Made by a program: the position numbers and the translations under genes. 64,000 nt of DNA from BP-464 sp963825415 (GTDB lineage Bacteria; Actinomycetota; Thermoleophilia; Solirubrobacterales; Solirubrobacteraceae): assembly GCA_963825415.1 (NCBI GenBank), contig CAWGTD010000006.1, positions 558,001 through 622,000 of the forward strand, written 5' to 3'. The notes under the pieces are model-generated. The model worked only from the letters and a program-made list of their open reading frames with translations. It did no database searches and was not told where the DNA came from. Position 1 is the stretch's first letter. Each line of letters starts with the position of its first letter. Shown one piece after another: positions 28,319 through 36,949 of the stretch.

Positions 28319-31300
28319 ATGTCGTCTCGATCGGTTGTCAAGAAGGTTCTCGGGGGTGCCCTTCTCGCCATGACGCTGGGCCTCATCGGCCCCGCGCTCG
28401 CTTCGGCAGACGCGCCTGACATCACAAGCGCTGCGGGCACGCGTCCTCAGCCGCGATGCCTCGGGCATCACCGTCGAGATCCACGGCACATGGGCCTGGA
28501 CCACGCACCGCTCGGACTGCAACACGAACCGTGCCGGCGCCGGTTTCGCCATCGATTGGGGCGACAACAACGGCAACCACGTCACGACGTTGGGCGGCGA
28601 CTCGATCGACGTCGGCGTGCTGAACGCCACCGCTCTGAACGCGGCCGACAACCGGATCCACACCGAGTCGGGCGGAATCACGAACTTCACGTGCGGCACC
28701 TTCTCCGCCGCGCTCGGTTACAACACCGGCAACTTCAGCGGCCTGACGCACAAGTACGCCGCCGGCTCGATCCCCAGGATCTGCGCCCTGGCCTACGACG
28801 TCCATGGCAAGGACGGTGTGCCGAGCGGAGTCAAGGAGACCACCGCCGGCGGGCCCAACCACGACGAAGACAACAGCGCCGAGAAGAACAGCAGCACTCC
28901 CGGCGGCAACCAGTGCTTCACCGTCGTGCTGAAGAACCAGCCGACGGTGACCACCAACGCCGGCCCCAGCGTGCCGCTCGGCAGCTCGCTGCACGACACC
29001 GCCACGCTCGCCAACGCGAGCTCGACGGCGACGGGCACGATCACCTTCAGGCTCTACGGCCCGAACGACGCGACGTGCTCCGGCGCGCCCATCTCGACCA
29101 GCACCGCGACCGTCAACGGCAACGGCAACTACGTCTCTGCCGACTTCACGCCGACCGCGGCGGGCACCTATCGCTGGGTCGCCAACTACGGCGGCGACGC
29201 CGCCAACGAAGCGACGACCAACGGCTGCAACGGCACCAACGAGAACGTCGTCGTGAACCCGGCCGGTCCGGCGGTCACCACCAACGCCGGCTCGGACGTC
29301 ACGCTCGGCGCCACGCTGCACGACACCGCGACGCTCAGCGGCGGCCAGAACCCGACAGGCACGATCACGTTCCGGCTCTACGGCCCCAACGACGCCACCT
29401 GCTCCGGCGCACCGGTCTCGACCAGCACCGCGACCGTCAACGGCAACGGCAACTACGTCTCGGCGGACTTCGTCCCGACCGCGGCGGGTACCTATCGCTG
29501 GGTCGCCAACTACGGCGGCGACGCGAACAACAACGCCACCACCAACGGCTGCAACGCCGCCAACGAGAACGTCGTCGTCCGGCCCGCGAGCCCGACGGTG
29601 ACGACCAACGCGGGCGCCGACGTCACCCTGGGCTCCGCCCTGCGCGATACGGCGACTCTGAGCGGCGGCCAGAGCCCGACCGGGACGATCACGTTCCGGC
29701 TCTACGGCCCCAACGACGCGACGTGCTCCGGCGCGGCGGTCTCGACCAGCACCGCGACCGTCAGCGGCAACGGCAACTACCAGTCCGGGGCGTTCACGCC
29801 GACCGCTCCCGGCACGTACCGCTGGGTCGCCAACTACGGCGGTGACGCGAACAACAACGCCACCACCAACGGCTGCAACGGCACCAACGAGAACGTCGTC
29901 GTCACGGGCAACGCCGCGATCCAGATCGTCAAGACCGGCCCCGGCTCGGCCCTGGCGGGCTCCGACGTGCCCTTCACGCTCGAGGTGACCAACCCGGGCA
30001 ACCTGGCGCTCAGCAACGTCACGATCAGCGACGCCCGCTGCAACGCCACGCCGCCGACGCTTCAGTCCAAGCACGGCGACGGAACGCCCGCGACGCTCGA
30101 CCCGGGCGACAACTGGACCTACACCTGCAGCTCGCACACCGCGTTCAGCGACGGCTCGCTGCACAACGAGGCCACCGCGACGGGCACCCCGCCCTCGGGG
30201 CCGCCGGTCAACGACACCGACGATGCGGACGTGCCGCTGCGGCACCCCGACATCTCGATCGACAAGACCGGGCCGGCTTCGGTGACCGCGGGCGCGACGA
30301 TCAACTACAACCTCGACGTCAAGAACACGGGCGACCAGCGCTTCGCCCAGTCGAAGGTCGTGCTGACCGATCCGATGTGCGACGCCACCCCGGTGCTCGC
30401 CAGCAAGAACGGCGACACCACCCCGGCGTTCCTGAACCCGGGTGAGACGTGGACGTACACCTGCAGCCATGCCACGACGGCGGCGACCAGGGGCACGATC
30501 CACAACGTCGGCAACGTCACGGGCACCGACGAGGCCGGCGACGTCGTCACCGACTCCGACACCGCCGACACCGTGGTCAACGCGGGCCCGACCAACCCGG
30601 CGATCCACATCGTCAAGAGCGGGCCGGCCTCTGCGCTGGCAGGCTCGGACGTCGGGTTCACGCTGGCAGTCACCAACCCGGGCGATCAGCCGCTGAGCAA
30701 CGTGTCGATCACCGACTCGCGTTGCAACGCGACACCGCCGACGCTGACCTCGAAGAACGGCGACGCTTCGCCCAACACGCTGGATCCGGGTGATACCTGG
30801 AACTACACCTGCAGCTCCCATACGTCGGTGGCGGAGGGCACGTTGCATAACGAGGCGTCGACGACGGGTACTCCGCCGTCGGGTCCGCCTGTGACGGATA
30901 CGGACACGTTTGATGTGCCGTTGCGTCATCCGGATATCTCGATCGATAAGAACGGGCCGGCGTCTGTGACGGCGGGTACGACGATCAACTACACGTTGGA
31001 CGTCAAGAACACCGGTGATCAGCGCTTCGCCGAGGCGAAGGTCGAGCTGACCGATCCGATGTGCAACGCGACTCCGGTGTTGTCGACCAAGAACGGTGAC
31101 AACACGCCGGCGTTCCTGGATCCGGGTGAGACCTGGACCTACACGTGTAGCCGTGCGACGACGTCGGGTCAGACCGGCACCGTGCACAACGTCGGCAACG
31201 TGACCGGGACCGACGAGGCCGGTGACGTCGTCACCGACTCCGATCCGGCCGATACGACGCTGAACCCGCCGCCGCCTCCGGGCTGCACGGTCAACTGCGG

Positions 31301-31982
31301 GCCTGCGCCGAACCCGGCGATCTCGATCAACAAGACCGGCCCGGCGACCGGTATCGCGGGCAACCCGATCCCCTACATCCTGGACGTCACCAACACCGGC
31401 GACCAGCCGTTCGCGGAGGGCAACCTGGCGTTGACCGACGCGCTCTGCGGCGCCACCCCGGTGCTGTCCTCGAAGAACGGTGATCAGTCCCCGGCCAAGC
31501 TGAACCCCGGTGAGACGTGGACCTACACGTGCACCGTGCCGACGGCTCTTGGCCAGACGTTCATCCACAACGTCGGCAACGTGACCGGCGTGCCGGACAA
31601 CGGACCGCCGGTCTCCTCGACCGACGCGGCTGACACGACGCTGAGCCAGCCGGCTCAGGAAGTCCAGCCGCTGCTGCCGGGTGTCTCGCGCCTGCGCGGG
31701 CCGACCGGCTGCATCGCGGCCCGCAGCCACGTGCTACGGGTCACCGGTAGCCGGATCGCCCGGGTGTCGTTCTACCTGGACGGCCGCTACGTCGGCACGA
31801 GGACCAAGGCCAACAGCGGAAGCGCCTACACGTTCACCGTGCGCGGCGCCAAGCTACGCCGCGGAGCTCACCGCGTGGTCGCACGCGTGACCTACCGCGC
31901 CGACACCAACCCGGCAACCAGGACACTGACGCTCGCGTTCGCTCGCTGCGCCCGCGCCGTCACACCGAAGTTCACCGGCTAG
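28319..31982 (+). CDS. Secreted multidomain surface protein, paralogue B (one frame break)
   Basis: The largest paralogue, 1,220 residues when corrected. The order is signal peptide (VLGGALLAMTLGLIGPALA, then SADAPDIT), the family N-terminal domain, and three 108-residue Ig-like repeats, each with TGTITFRLYGPNDATCSG and AGTYRWVANYGGDA. Five DUF11-type repeats follow, with a PPPPPGCTVNC linker before the last, then the Ig-like C-terminal module ending FARCARAVTPKFTG. The frame breaks near 28439-28447, right after ADAPDITSAAG. Compared with paralogue C this site has one extra base (GGCACGCGTCC against GGCAGCGTCG), so the signal peptide is separated from the rest unless it is an error. The 3' third is nearly identical to C. 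Repeat number and secretion point to an adhesin or surface fibre. No catalytic motif is seen. Confidence 0.78.
28936..29907 (+). repeat. Three tandem 324-bp Ig-like repeats in paralogue B
   Basis: The segment around ACGGGCACGATCAC recurs at a spacing of 324 bases (108 codons), three times, with high nucleotide identity. Each encodes one Ig-like domain with a Cys pair. A similar triple array lies in paralogue C (about 32811-33780). Such arrays are prone to recombination and to misassembly. Confidence 0.8.
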
Positions 31983-32019
31983 TCCTAACTGCCCTCCCGT
32001 GAAACCTCGCGGGGCCGTC
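30846..32019 (+). repeat. Near-identical 1.17-kb block, copy in paralogue B
   Basis: Reading side by side with 34037-35210 at a constant offset of 3,191 bases, I found one difference, G at 31739 against A at 34930, synonymous for Arg. The block covers the last two DUF11 repeats, the C-terminal module, the stop codon and part of the terminator. Its left edge is at CATAACGAGGCG. A full base-by-base comparison by machine would be needed to exclude other differences. Confidence 0.85.
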
Positions 32020-32037
32020 GCAAGACGGCCCCGCGAG
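32006..32037 (+). terminator. Strong hairpin terminator after paralogue B
   Basis: A 14-bp perfect stem, CTCGCGGGGCCGTC with GACGGCCCCGCGAG, closed by a GCAA tetraloop, 23 bases past the stop codon. Confidence 0.82.
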
Positions 32038-32069
32038 CGTTAACCCCGGTCTTCCGGGAGGGACGGAGA

Positions 32070-32100
32070 TCCCCGCTTCTGGGGAGTGGACATGCGTCCA
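32070..32100 (+). promoter_or_regulatory. Conserved double-hairpin upstream element (paralogue C)
   Basis: TCCCC/GGGGA followed by TGGAC-atgc-GTCCA; then CTCAAG and, 16 bases later, TAGGCT. The ATG at 32194 is 124 bases from the element. Its sequence is closest to the copy in front of paralogue B. Confidence 0.55.
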
Positions 32101-32193
32101 CTTGCACGAGAAATCTCTCAAGCAGGGATTTCCTCAGTTAGGCTGGCGCCCAAGAAATCACGTAGAACTCGCAGTAAGGACAGGAGGTCCTTG

Positions 32194-35173
32194 ATGTCGT
32201 CCCACTCGGTCTTCAAGAAGGTTGTCGGGGGTGCCCTTCTCGCCATGACGCTGGGCCTCATCGGCCCCGCGCTCGCTTCGGCAGACGCGCCTGACATCAC
32301 CAGCGCTGCGGGCAGCGTCGTCAGCCGCGATGCCTCGGGCATCACCGTCGAGATCCACGGCACATGGGCCTGGACCACGCACCGCTCGGACTGCAACACG
32401 AACCGTGCCGGCGCCGGTTTCGCCATCGATTGGGGCGACAACAACGGCAACCACGTCACGACGTTGGGCGGCGACTCGATCGACGTCGGCGTGCTGAACG
32501 CCACCGCTCTGAACGCGGCCGACAACCGGATCCACACCGAGTCGGGCGGAATCACGAACTTCACGTGCGGCACCTTCTCCGCCGCGCTCGGTTACAACAC
32601 CGGCAACTTCAGCGGCCTGACGCACAAGTACGCCGCCGGCTCGATCCCCAGGATCTGCGCCCTGGCCTACGACGTCCATGGCAAGGACGGTGTGCCGAGC
32701 GGAGTCAAGGAGACCACCGCCGGCGGGCCCAACCACGACGAAGACAACAGCGCCGAGAAGAACAGCAGCACTCCCGGCGGCAACCAGTGCTTCACCGTCG
32801 TGCTGAAGAACCTGCCGACGGTGACCACCAACGCGGGCCCCAGCGTGCCGCTCGGCAGCTCGCTGCACGACACCGCCACGCTCGCCAACGCGAGCTCGAC
32901 GGCGACGGGCACGATCACCTTCAGGCTCTACGGCCCGAACGACGCGACGTGCTCCGGCGCGCCGCATCTCGACCAGCACGGCGACGGTCAACGGCAACGG
33001 CAACTACGTCTCTGCCGACTTCACGCCGACCGCGGCGGGCACCTACCGCTGGGTCGCCAACTACGGCGGCGACGCCGCCAACGAGGCGACGACCAACGGC
33101 TGTAACGGCACCAACGAGAACGTCGTCGTGAACCCGGCCGGTCCGGCGGTCACCACCAACGCGGGCTCCGACGTGACGATCGGCTCGGCTCTGCACGACA
33201 CCGCGACGCTGAGCGGCGGGAACAACCCGACAGGCACGATCACGTTCCGGCTCTACGGCCCGAACGACGCGACCTGCTCGGGCAACCCGGTCTCCACCAG
33301 CACCGCGACCGTCAACGGCAACGGCAACTACGTCTCTGCCGACTTCACGCCGACGACCGCGGGCACGTATCGCTGGATCGCCAACTACGGCGGCGACGCG
33401 AACAACAACGCCACCAGCAACGGCTGCAACGCCGCCAACGAGAACGTCGTGGTGCGGCAGGCAGGCCCGACGGTGACGACCAACGCCGGCCCCAACGTGG
33501 TGCTGGGCTCCGCCCTGCAGGACACCGCGACGCTGAGCGGCGGGTTCAACCCGACGGGCACGATCACGTTCCGGCTCTACGGCCCGAACGACGCGACGTG
33601 CTCGGGCAACCCGGTCTCCACCAGCACGGCGACCGTCAACGGCAACGGCAACTACACGTCGGGGTCGTTCACCCCGACCGCCGCGGGCACGTATCGCTGG
33701 ATCGCCAACTACGGCGGCGACGCGAACAACACCGCGACCACCAACGGCTGCAACGGGGCCAACGAGAACGTCGTGGTCTCCGCGAACGCCGCGATCCAGA
33801 TCGTCAAGACCGGCCCGGGCTCGGCCCTGGCGGGTGCTGACGTGCCGTTCACGCTGACCGTCACGAACCCCGGCGATCAGCCGCTGCACAACGTCACCGT
33901 AAGTGACGCCAGGTGCAACGCGACCCCGCCGACGCTGCAGTCCAAGCACGGCGACGGAACGCCCGCGACGCTCGACCCGGGCGACGAGTGGACCTACACC
34001 TGCAGCGCGCACACCGCGTTCAGCGACGGCTCGCTCCATAACGAGGCGTCGACGACGGGTACTCCGCCGTCGGGTCCGCCTGTGACGGATACGGACACGT
34101 TTGATGTGCCGTTGCGTCATCCGGATATCTCGATCGATAAGAACGGGCCGGCGTCTGTGACGGCGGGTACGACGATCAACTACACGTTGGACGTCAAGAA
34201 CACCGGTGATCAGCGCTTCGCCGAGGCGAAGGTCGAGCTGACCGATCCGATGTGCAACGCGACTCCGGTGTTGTCGACCAAGAACGGTGACAACACGCCG
34301 GCGTTCCTGGATCCGGGTGAGACCTGGACCTACACGTGTAGCCGTGCGACGACGTCGGGTCAGACCGGCACCGTGCACAACGTCGGCAACGTGACCGGGA
34401 CCGACGAGGCCGGTGACGTCGTCACCGACTCCGATCCGGCCGATACGACGCTGAACCCGCCGCCGCCTCCGGGCTGCACGGTCAACTGCGGGCCTGCGCC
34501 GAACCCGGCGATCTCGATCAACAAGACCGGCCCGGCGACCGGTATCGCGGGCAACCCGATCCCCTACATCCTGGACGTCACCAACACCGGCGACCAGCCG
34601 TTCGCGGAGGGCAACCTGGCGTTGACCGACGCGCTCTGCGGCGCCACCCCGGTGCTGTCCTCGAAGAACGGTGATCAGTCCCCGGCCAAGCTGAACCCCG
34701 GTGAGACGTGGACCTACACGTGCACCGTGCCGACGGCTCTTGGCCAGACGTTCATCCACAACGTCGGCAACGTGACCGGCGTGCCGGACAACGGACCGCC
34801 GGTCTCCTCGACCGACGCGGCTGACACGACGCTGAGCCAGCCGGCTCAGGAAGTCCAGCCGCTGCTGCCGGGTGTCTCGCGCCTGCGCGGGCCGACCGGC
34901 TGCATCGCGGCCCGCAGCCACGTGCTACGAGTCACCGGTAGCCGGATCGCCCGGGTGTCGTTCTACCTGGACGGCCGCTACGTCGGCACGAGGACCAAGG
35001 CCAACAGCGGAAGCGCCTACACGTTCACCGTGCGCGGCGCCAAGCTACGCCGCGGAGCTCACCGCGTGGTCGCACGCGTGACCTACCGCGCCGACACCAA
35101 CCCGGCAACCAGGACACTGACGCTCGCGTTCGCTCGCTGCGCCCGCGCCGTCACACCGAAGTTCACCGGCTAG
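32194..35173 (+). CDS. Secreted multidomain surface protein, paralogue C (one frame break)
   Basis: Sister of paralogue B, 992 residues when corrected. It has the same signal peptide and N-terminal domain (nearly identical DNA to B up to about 32,960), three 108-residue Ig-like repeats, three DUF11-type repeats instead of five, and the same C-terminal module ending RAVTPKFTG. The frame is broken near 32961-32966 in the first Ig-like repeat, where GGCGCGCCGCATC has one base more than GGCGCGCCCATC in paralogue B. The rest is open to the stop at 35173. The last 1.1 kb of coding sequence is shared with B at near identity. The ribosome site GGAC-AGGAG-GTCC stands 3 bases before the ATG. Function as for the other paralogues: surface structure or adhesion, inferred. 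Confidence 0.78.
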
Positions 35174-35210
35174 TCCTAACTGCCCTCCCGTGAAACCTCG
35201 CGGGGCCGTC
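34037..35210 (+). repeat. Near-identical 1.17-kb block, copy in paralogue C
   Basis: Partner of 30846-32019. Identity ends abruptly at both sides: to the left the two genes differ before CATAACGAGG, to the right inside the terminator stem after GGGGCCGTC. This is the pattern of a recent duplication or gene conversion. Confidence 0.85.
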
Positions 35211-35228
35211 TGGAGGGGCGGCCCCGCG
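35199..35228 (+). terminator. Hairpin terminator after paralogue C
   Basis: CGCGGGGCCG pairs with CGGCCCCGCG around a 10-base loop; a variant of the terminators after A and B with a different loop. Confidence 0.7.
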
Positions 35229-35246
35229 GGTCTCACTCTGTTCCCC

Positions 35247-35280
35247 ACGAGCTCGGCCCCATGGGCCGAGCTCGTTTCTT
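35247..35280 (+). terminator. Second, T-tailed terminator after paralogue C
   Basis: ACGAGCTCGGCCC and GGGCCGAGCTCGT form a perfect 13-bp stem with a CAT loop, followed by TTCTT. It is the most classical rho-independent terminator in the window and seals the boundary before the upstream element of paralogue D. Confidence 0.88.
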
Positions 35281-35286
35281 TGGGAG

Positions 35287-35318
35287 GTCCCCACTTCCGG
35301 GGACTGGCCATCCGTCCA
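35287..35318 (+). promoter_or_regulatory. Conserved double-hairpin upstream element (paralogue D)
   Basis: GTCCCC/GGGGAC followed by TGG-ccatccg-TCCA, with the second stem shorter than in the other copies; then TTCAAG about 20 bases later. The distance to the ATG at 35429 is 142 bases, as in paralogue A. Confidence 0.5.
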
Positions 35319-35428
35319 ATCTGTCTACAGGCCCTTCAAGTCGGCACAAGTTCCATGATTGACTTGCGTCAAGGGATATGGGTCTCCACTGATGGAGGCC
35401 CGAAAAACCGGACATGGAGGTCCAACCA

Positions 35429-36736
35429 ATGTTTAAGTTCTCGAAGAAGGTGATGCGCAGTCTGCTGCTCCTCACCGCTGTGGCCATGGTGGTCCCGGCG
35501 ATGGCGGCCGCCGACGCGCCCGACGTGACCGGGGCGACCGCCTCGCTCGTGGGCAAGACCGTGACGATCTCGGGCTCATGGGCCTGGACGACGCACCACT
35601 CCGACTGCAACCAGGACCGCGCCGGCGTCGGCATCGCCGTCGACTGGAACGATCCCAGCGCGGCGGGCAACCACGTCACGACGCTCAACGGCGTGCCGAT
35701 CGACGTCGGCACCCCGACGGACAACAACATCTACACGACCAGCGGCGGAACCGGTACCGGCTTCACCTGCGGGACGTTCAACGGCAACTACAACACCGGC
35801 TCGTTCGGCGGGATCTCGCACGCCTACAGCGGCGACATCCCCTCGTCGATCTGCGCGCTGTCCTACGACGTGCACGGCAAGAACGGCGTGCCGAACGGGA
35901 CCAAGGAGACCACCGCCGGTGGTGCCAACCACAACGGCGACAACAGCGCCGAGAAGAACGGCAGCACCCCGGCCGGCAACACGTGCGCGGCGATCGTCAT
36001 TCCGCCGCCTCCCCCGCCGCCGCCGCCCCCGGGCTGCACGGTGAACTGCTCGCCCGCCCCCGCCGCGCCGGTCATCGCGATCGACAAGAGCGGACCCGCC
36101 TCGGCTCAGGCCGGCACGAGCGTGGAGTACACGCTCCTGGTCACCGATCCCGGCCCGACCTCGTTCCCGGCCGCCAATGTGGCCGTGACCGACCCGATGT
36201 GCGCCTCGGCGCCCGTCCTGGTCACCAAGAACGGCGACTCGTCGCCGGACTTCCTGAACCCGGGCGATCGCTGGAGCTACGTCTGCAGCGTGAACACGGT
36301 GCTCGGGCAGGCCGCGATCCACAACATCGGCAACGTGACCGGCACCGACACCAACGGCAACCCCGCCTCGGCGTCGGACCCTGCTGACACGGTGCTCAGC
36401 CAGCCGGCGCTCGGTGTCGAGCCGCTGCTGCCGGGCGTCGCCCGCCTGAGCGGGCCGACCGGTTGCATCTCGAGCCGGTCCCACACCCTCGCGGTGCGGG
36501 GCAGCCGTATCGCCCGCGTGTCGTTCTATGTCGACGGTCGGTACGTCGGCACGCGCACCCGGCCCAACCGCGGCACGGCCTACACGGTCACCGTCAAGGG
36601 CAGCAAGTTGCGCACCGGCGCTCACCGAGTGGTGGCCAAGGTCACCTACCGGGCCGAGACCAACCCGCGCAGCAGGACGCTGACCCTCGCGTTCGCTCGC
36701 TGCGCGCGCGCGGTCACGCCGAAGTTCACTGGCTAG
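35429..36736 (+). CDS. Secreted multidomain surface protein, paralogue D
   Basis: A short, intact member of 435 residues. The signal peptide (SLLLLTAVAMVVPAMAA, then ADAPDVTG) leads into the family N-terminal domain, here with GSWAWTTHHSDCNQDRAGVG and CALSYDVHGKNGVPNGTKET. A polyproline linker (PPPPPPPPPPGCTVNC) follows, then a single DUF11-type repeat (IAIDKSGPASAQAGTSVEYT) and the Ig-like C-terminal module ending RAVTPKFTG. Start ATG 35429 follows GGAC-ATGGAG-GTCC. This intact gene shows the minimal architecture: N-domain, one repeat, C-module. Its wall-spanning capacity is small compared with B, so the paralogues may be length variants of one surface component. No enzymatic motif is visible. 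Confidence 0.82.
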   Translation: MFKFSKKVMRSLLLLTAVAMVVPAMAAADAPDVTGATASLVGKTVTISGSWAWTTHHSDCNQDRAGVGIAVDWNDPSAAGNHVTTLNGVPIDVGTPTDNNIYTTSGGTGTGFTCGTFNGNYNTGSFGGISHAYSGDIPSSICALSYDVHGKNGVPNGTKETTAGGANHNGDNSAEKNGSTPAGNTCAAIVIPPPPPPPPPPGCTVNCSPAPAAPVIAIDKSGPASAQAGTSVEYTLLVTDPGPTSFPAANVAVTDPMCASAPVLVTKNGDSSPDFLNPGDRWSYVCSVNTVLGQAAIHNIGNVTGTDTNGNPASASDPADTVLSQPALGVEPLLPGVARLSGPTGCISSRSHTLAVRGSRIARVSFYVDGRYVGTRTRPNRGTAYTVTVKGSKLRTGAHRVVAKVTYRAETNPRSRTLTLAFARCARAVTPKFTG

Positions 36737-36765
36737 CTGACCCGCCGGCCGCCGAAGGACTCCGT

Positions 36766-36797
36766 GGGACCGCCGCCTCGAGAGGGGCGGCGGTCCC
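36766..36797 (+). terminator. Hairpin terminator after paralogue D
   Basis: GGGACCGCCGCC and GGCGGCGGTCCC form a perfect 12-bp stem with an 8-base loop, followed by GTTT, 29 bases past the stop. Confidence 0.82.
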
Positions 36798-36949
36798 GTT
36801 TGTCCGTCCAGGGACGGCGAGCTTCGGGCCGTTGATTGCAAGGTCGCCGAACTTTTCCCACTTTCTGGTAGAAAATCGGCATTCTGGCGGGCAAGGGAAT
36901 GCGTCCTCCCCCACCAGACCCTCTCGAAGCAAGGACAGGAGTCACCCAC

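Noticed and set aside
28936..29907. Tandem 324-bp units as a CRISPR or non-coding satellite
   Set aside because: The units are in frame, encode one Ig-like domain each, and have no spacer structure.
28422..31730. A 1,102-codon antisense frame under paralogue B, and a similar one under C
   Set aside because: Shadow of the repetitive coding strand; the product is Arg/Val/Gly-rich with no recognisable domain or start context.
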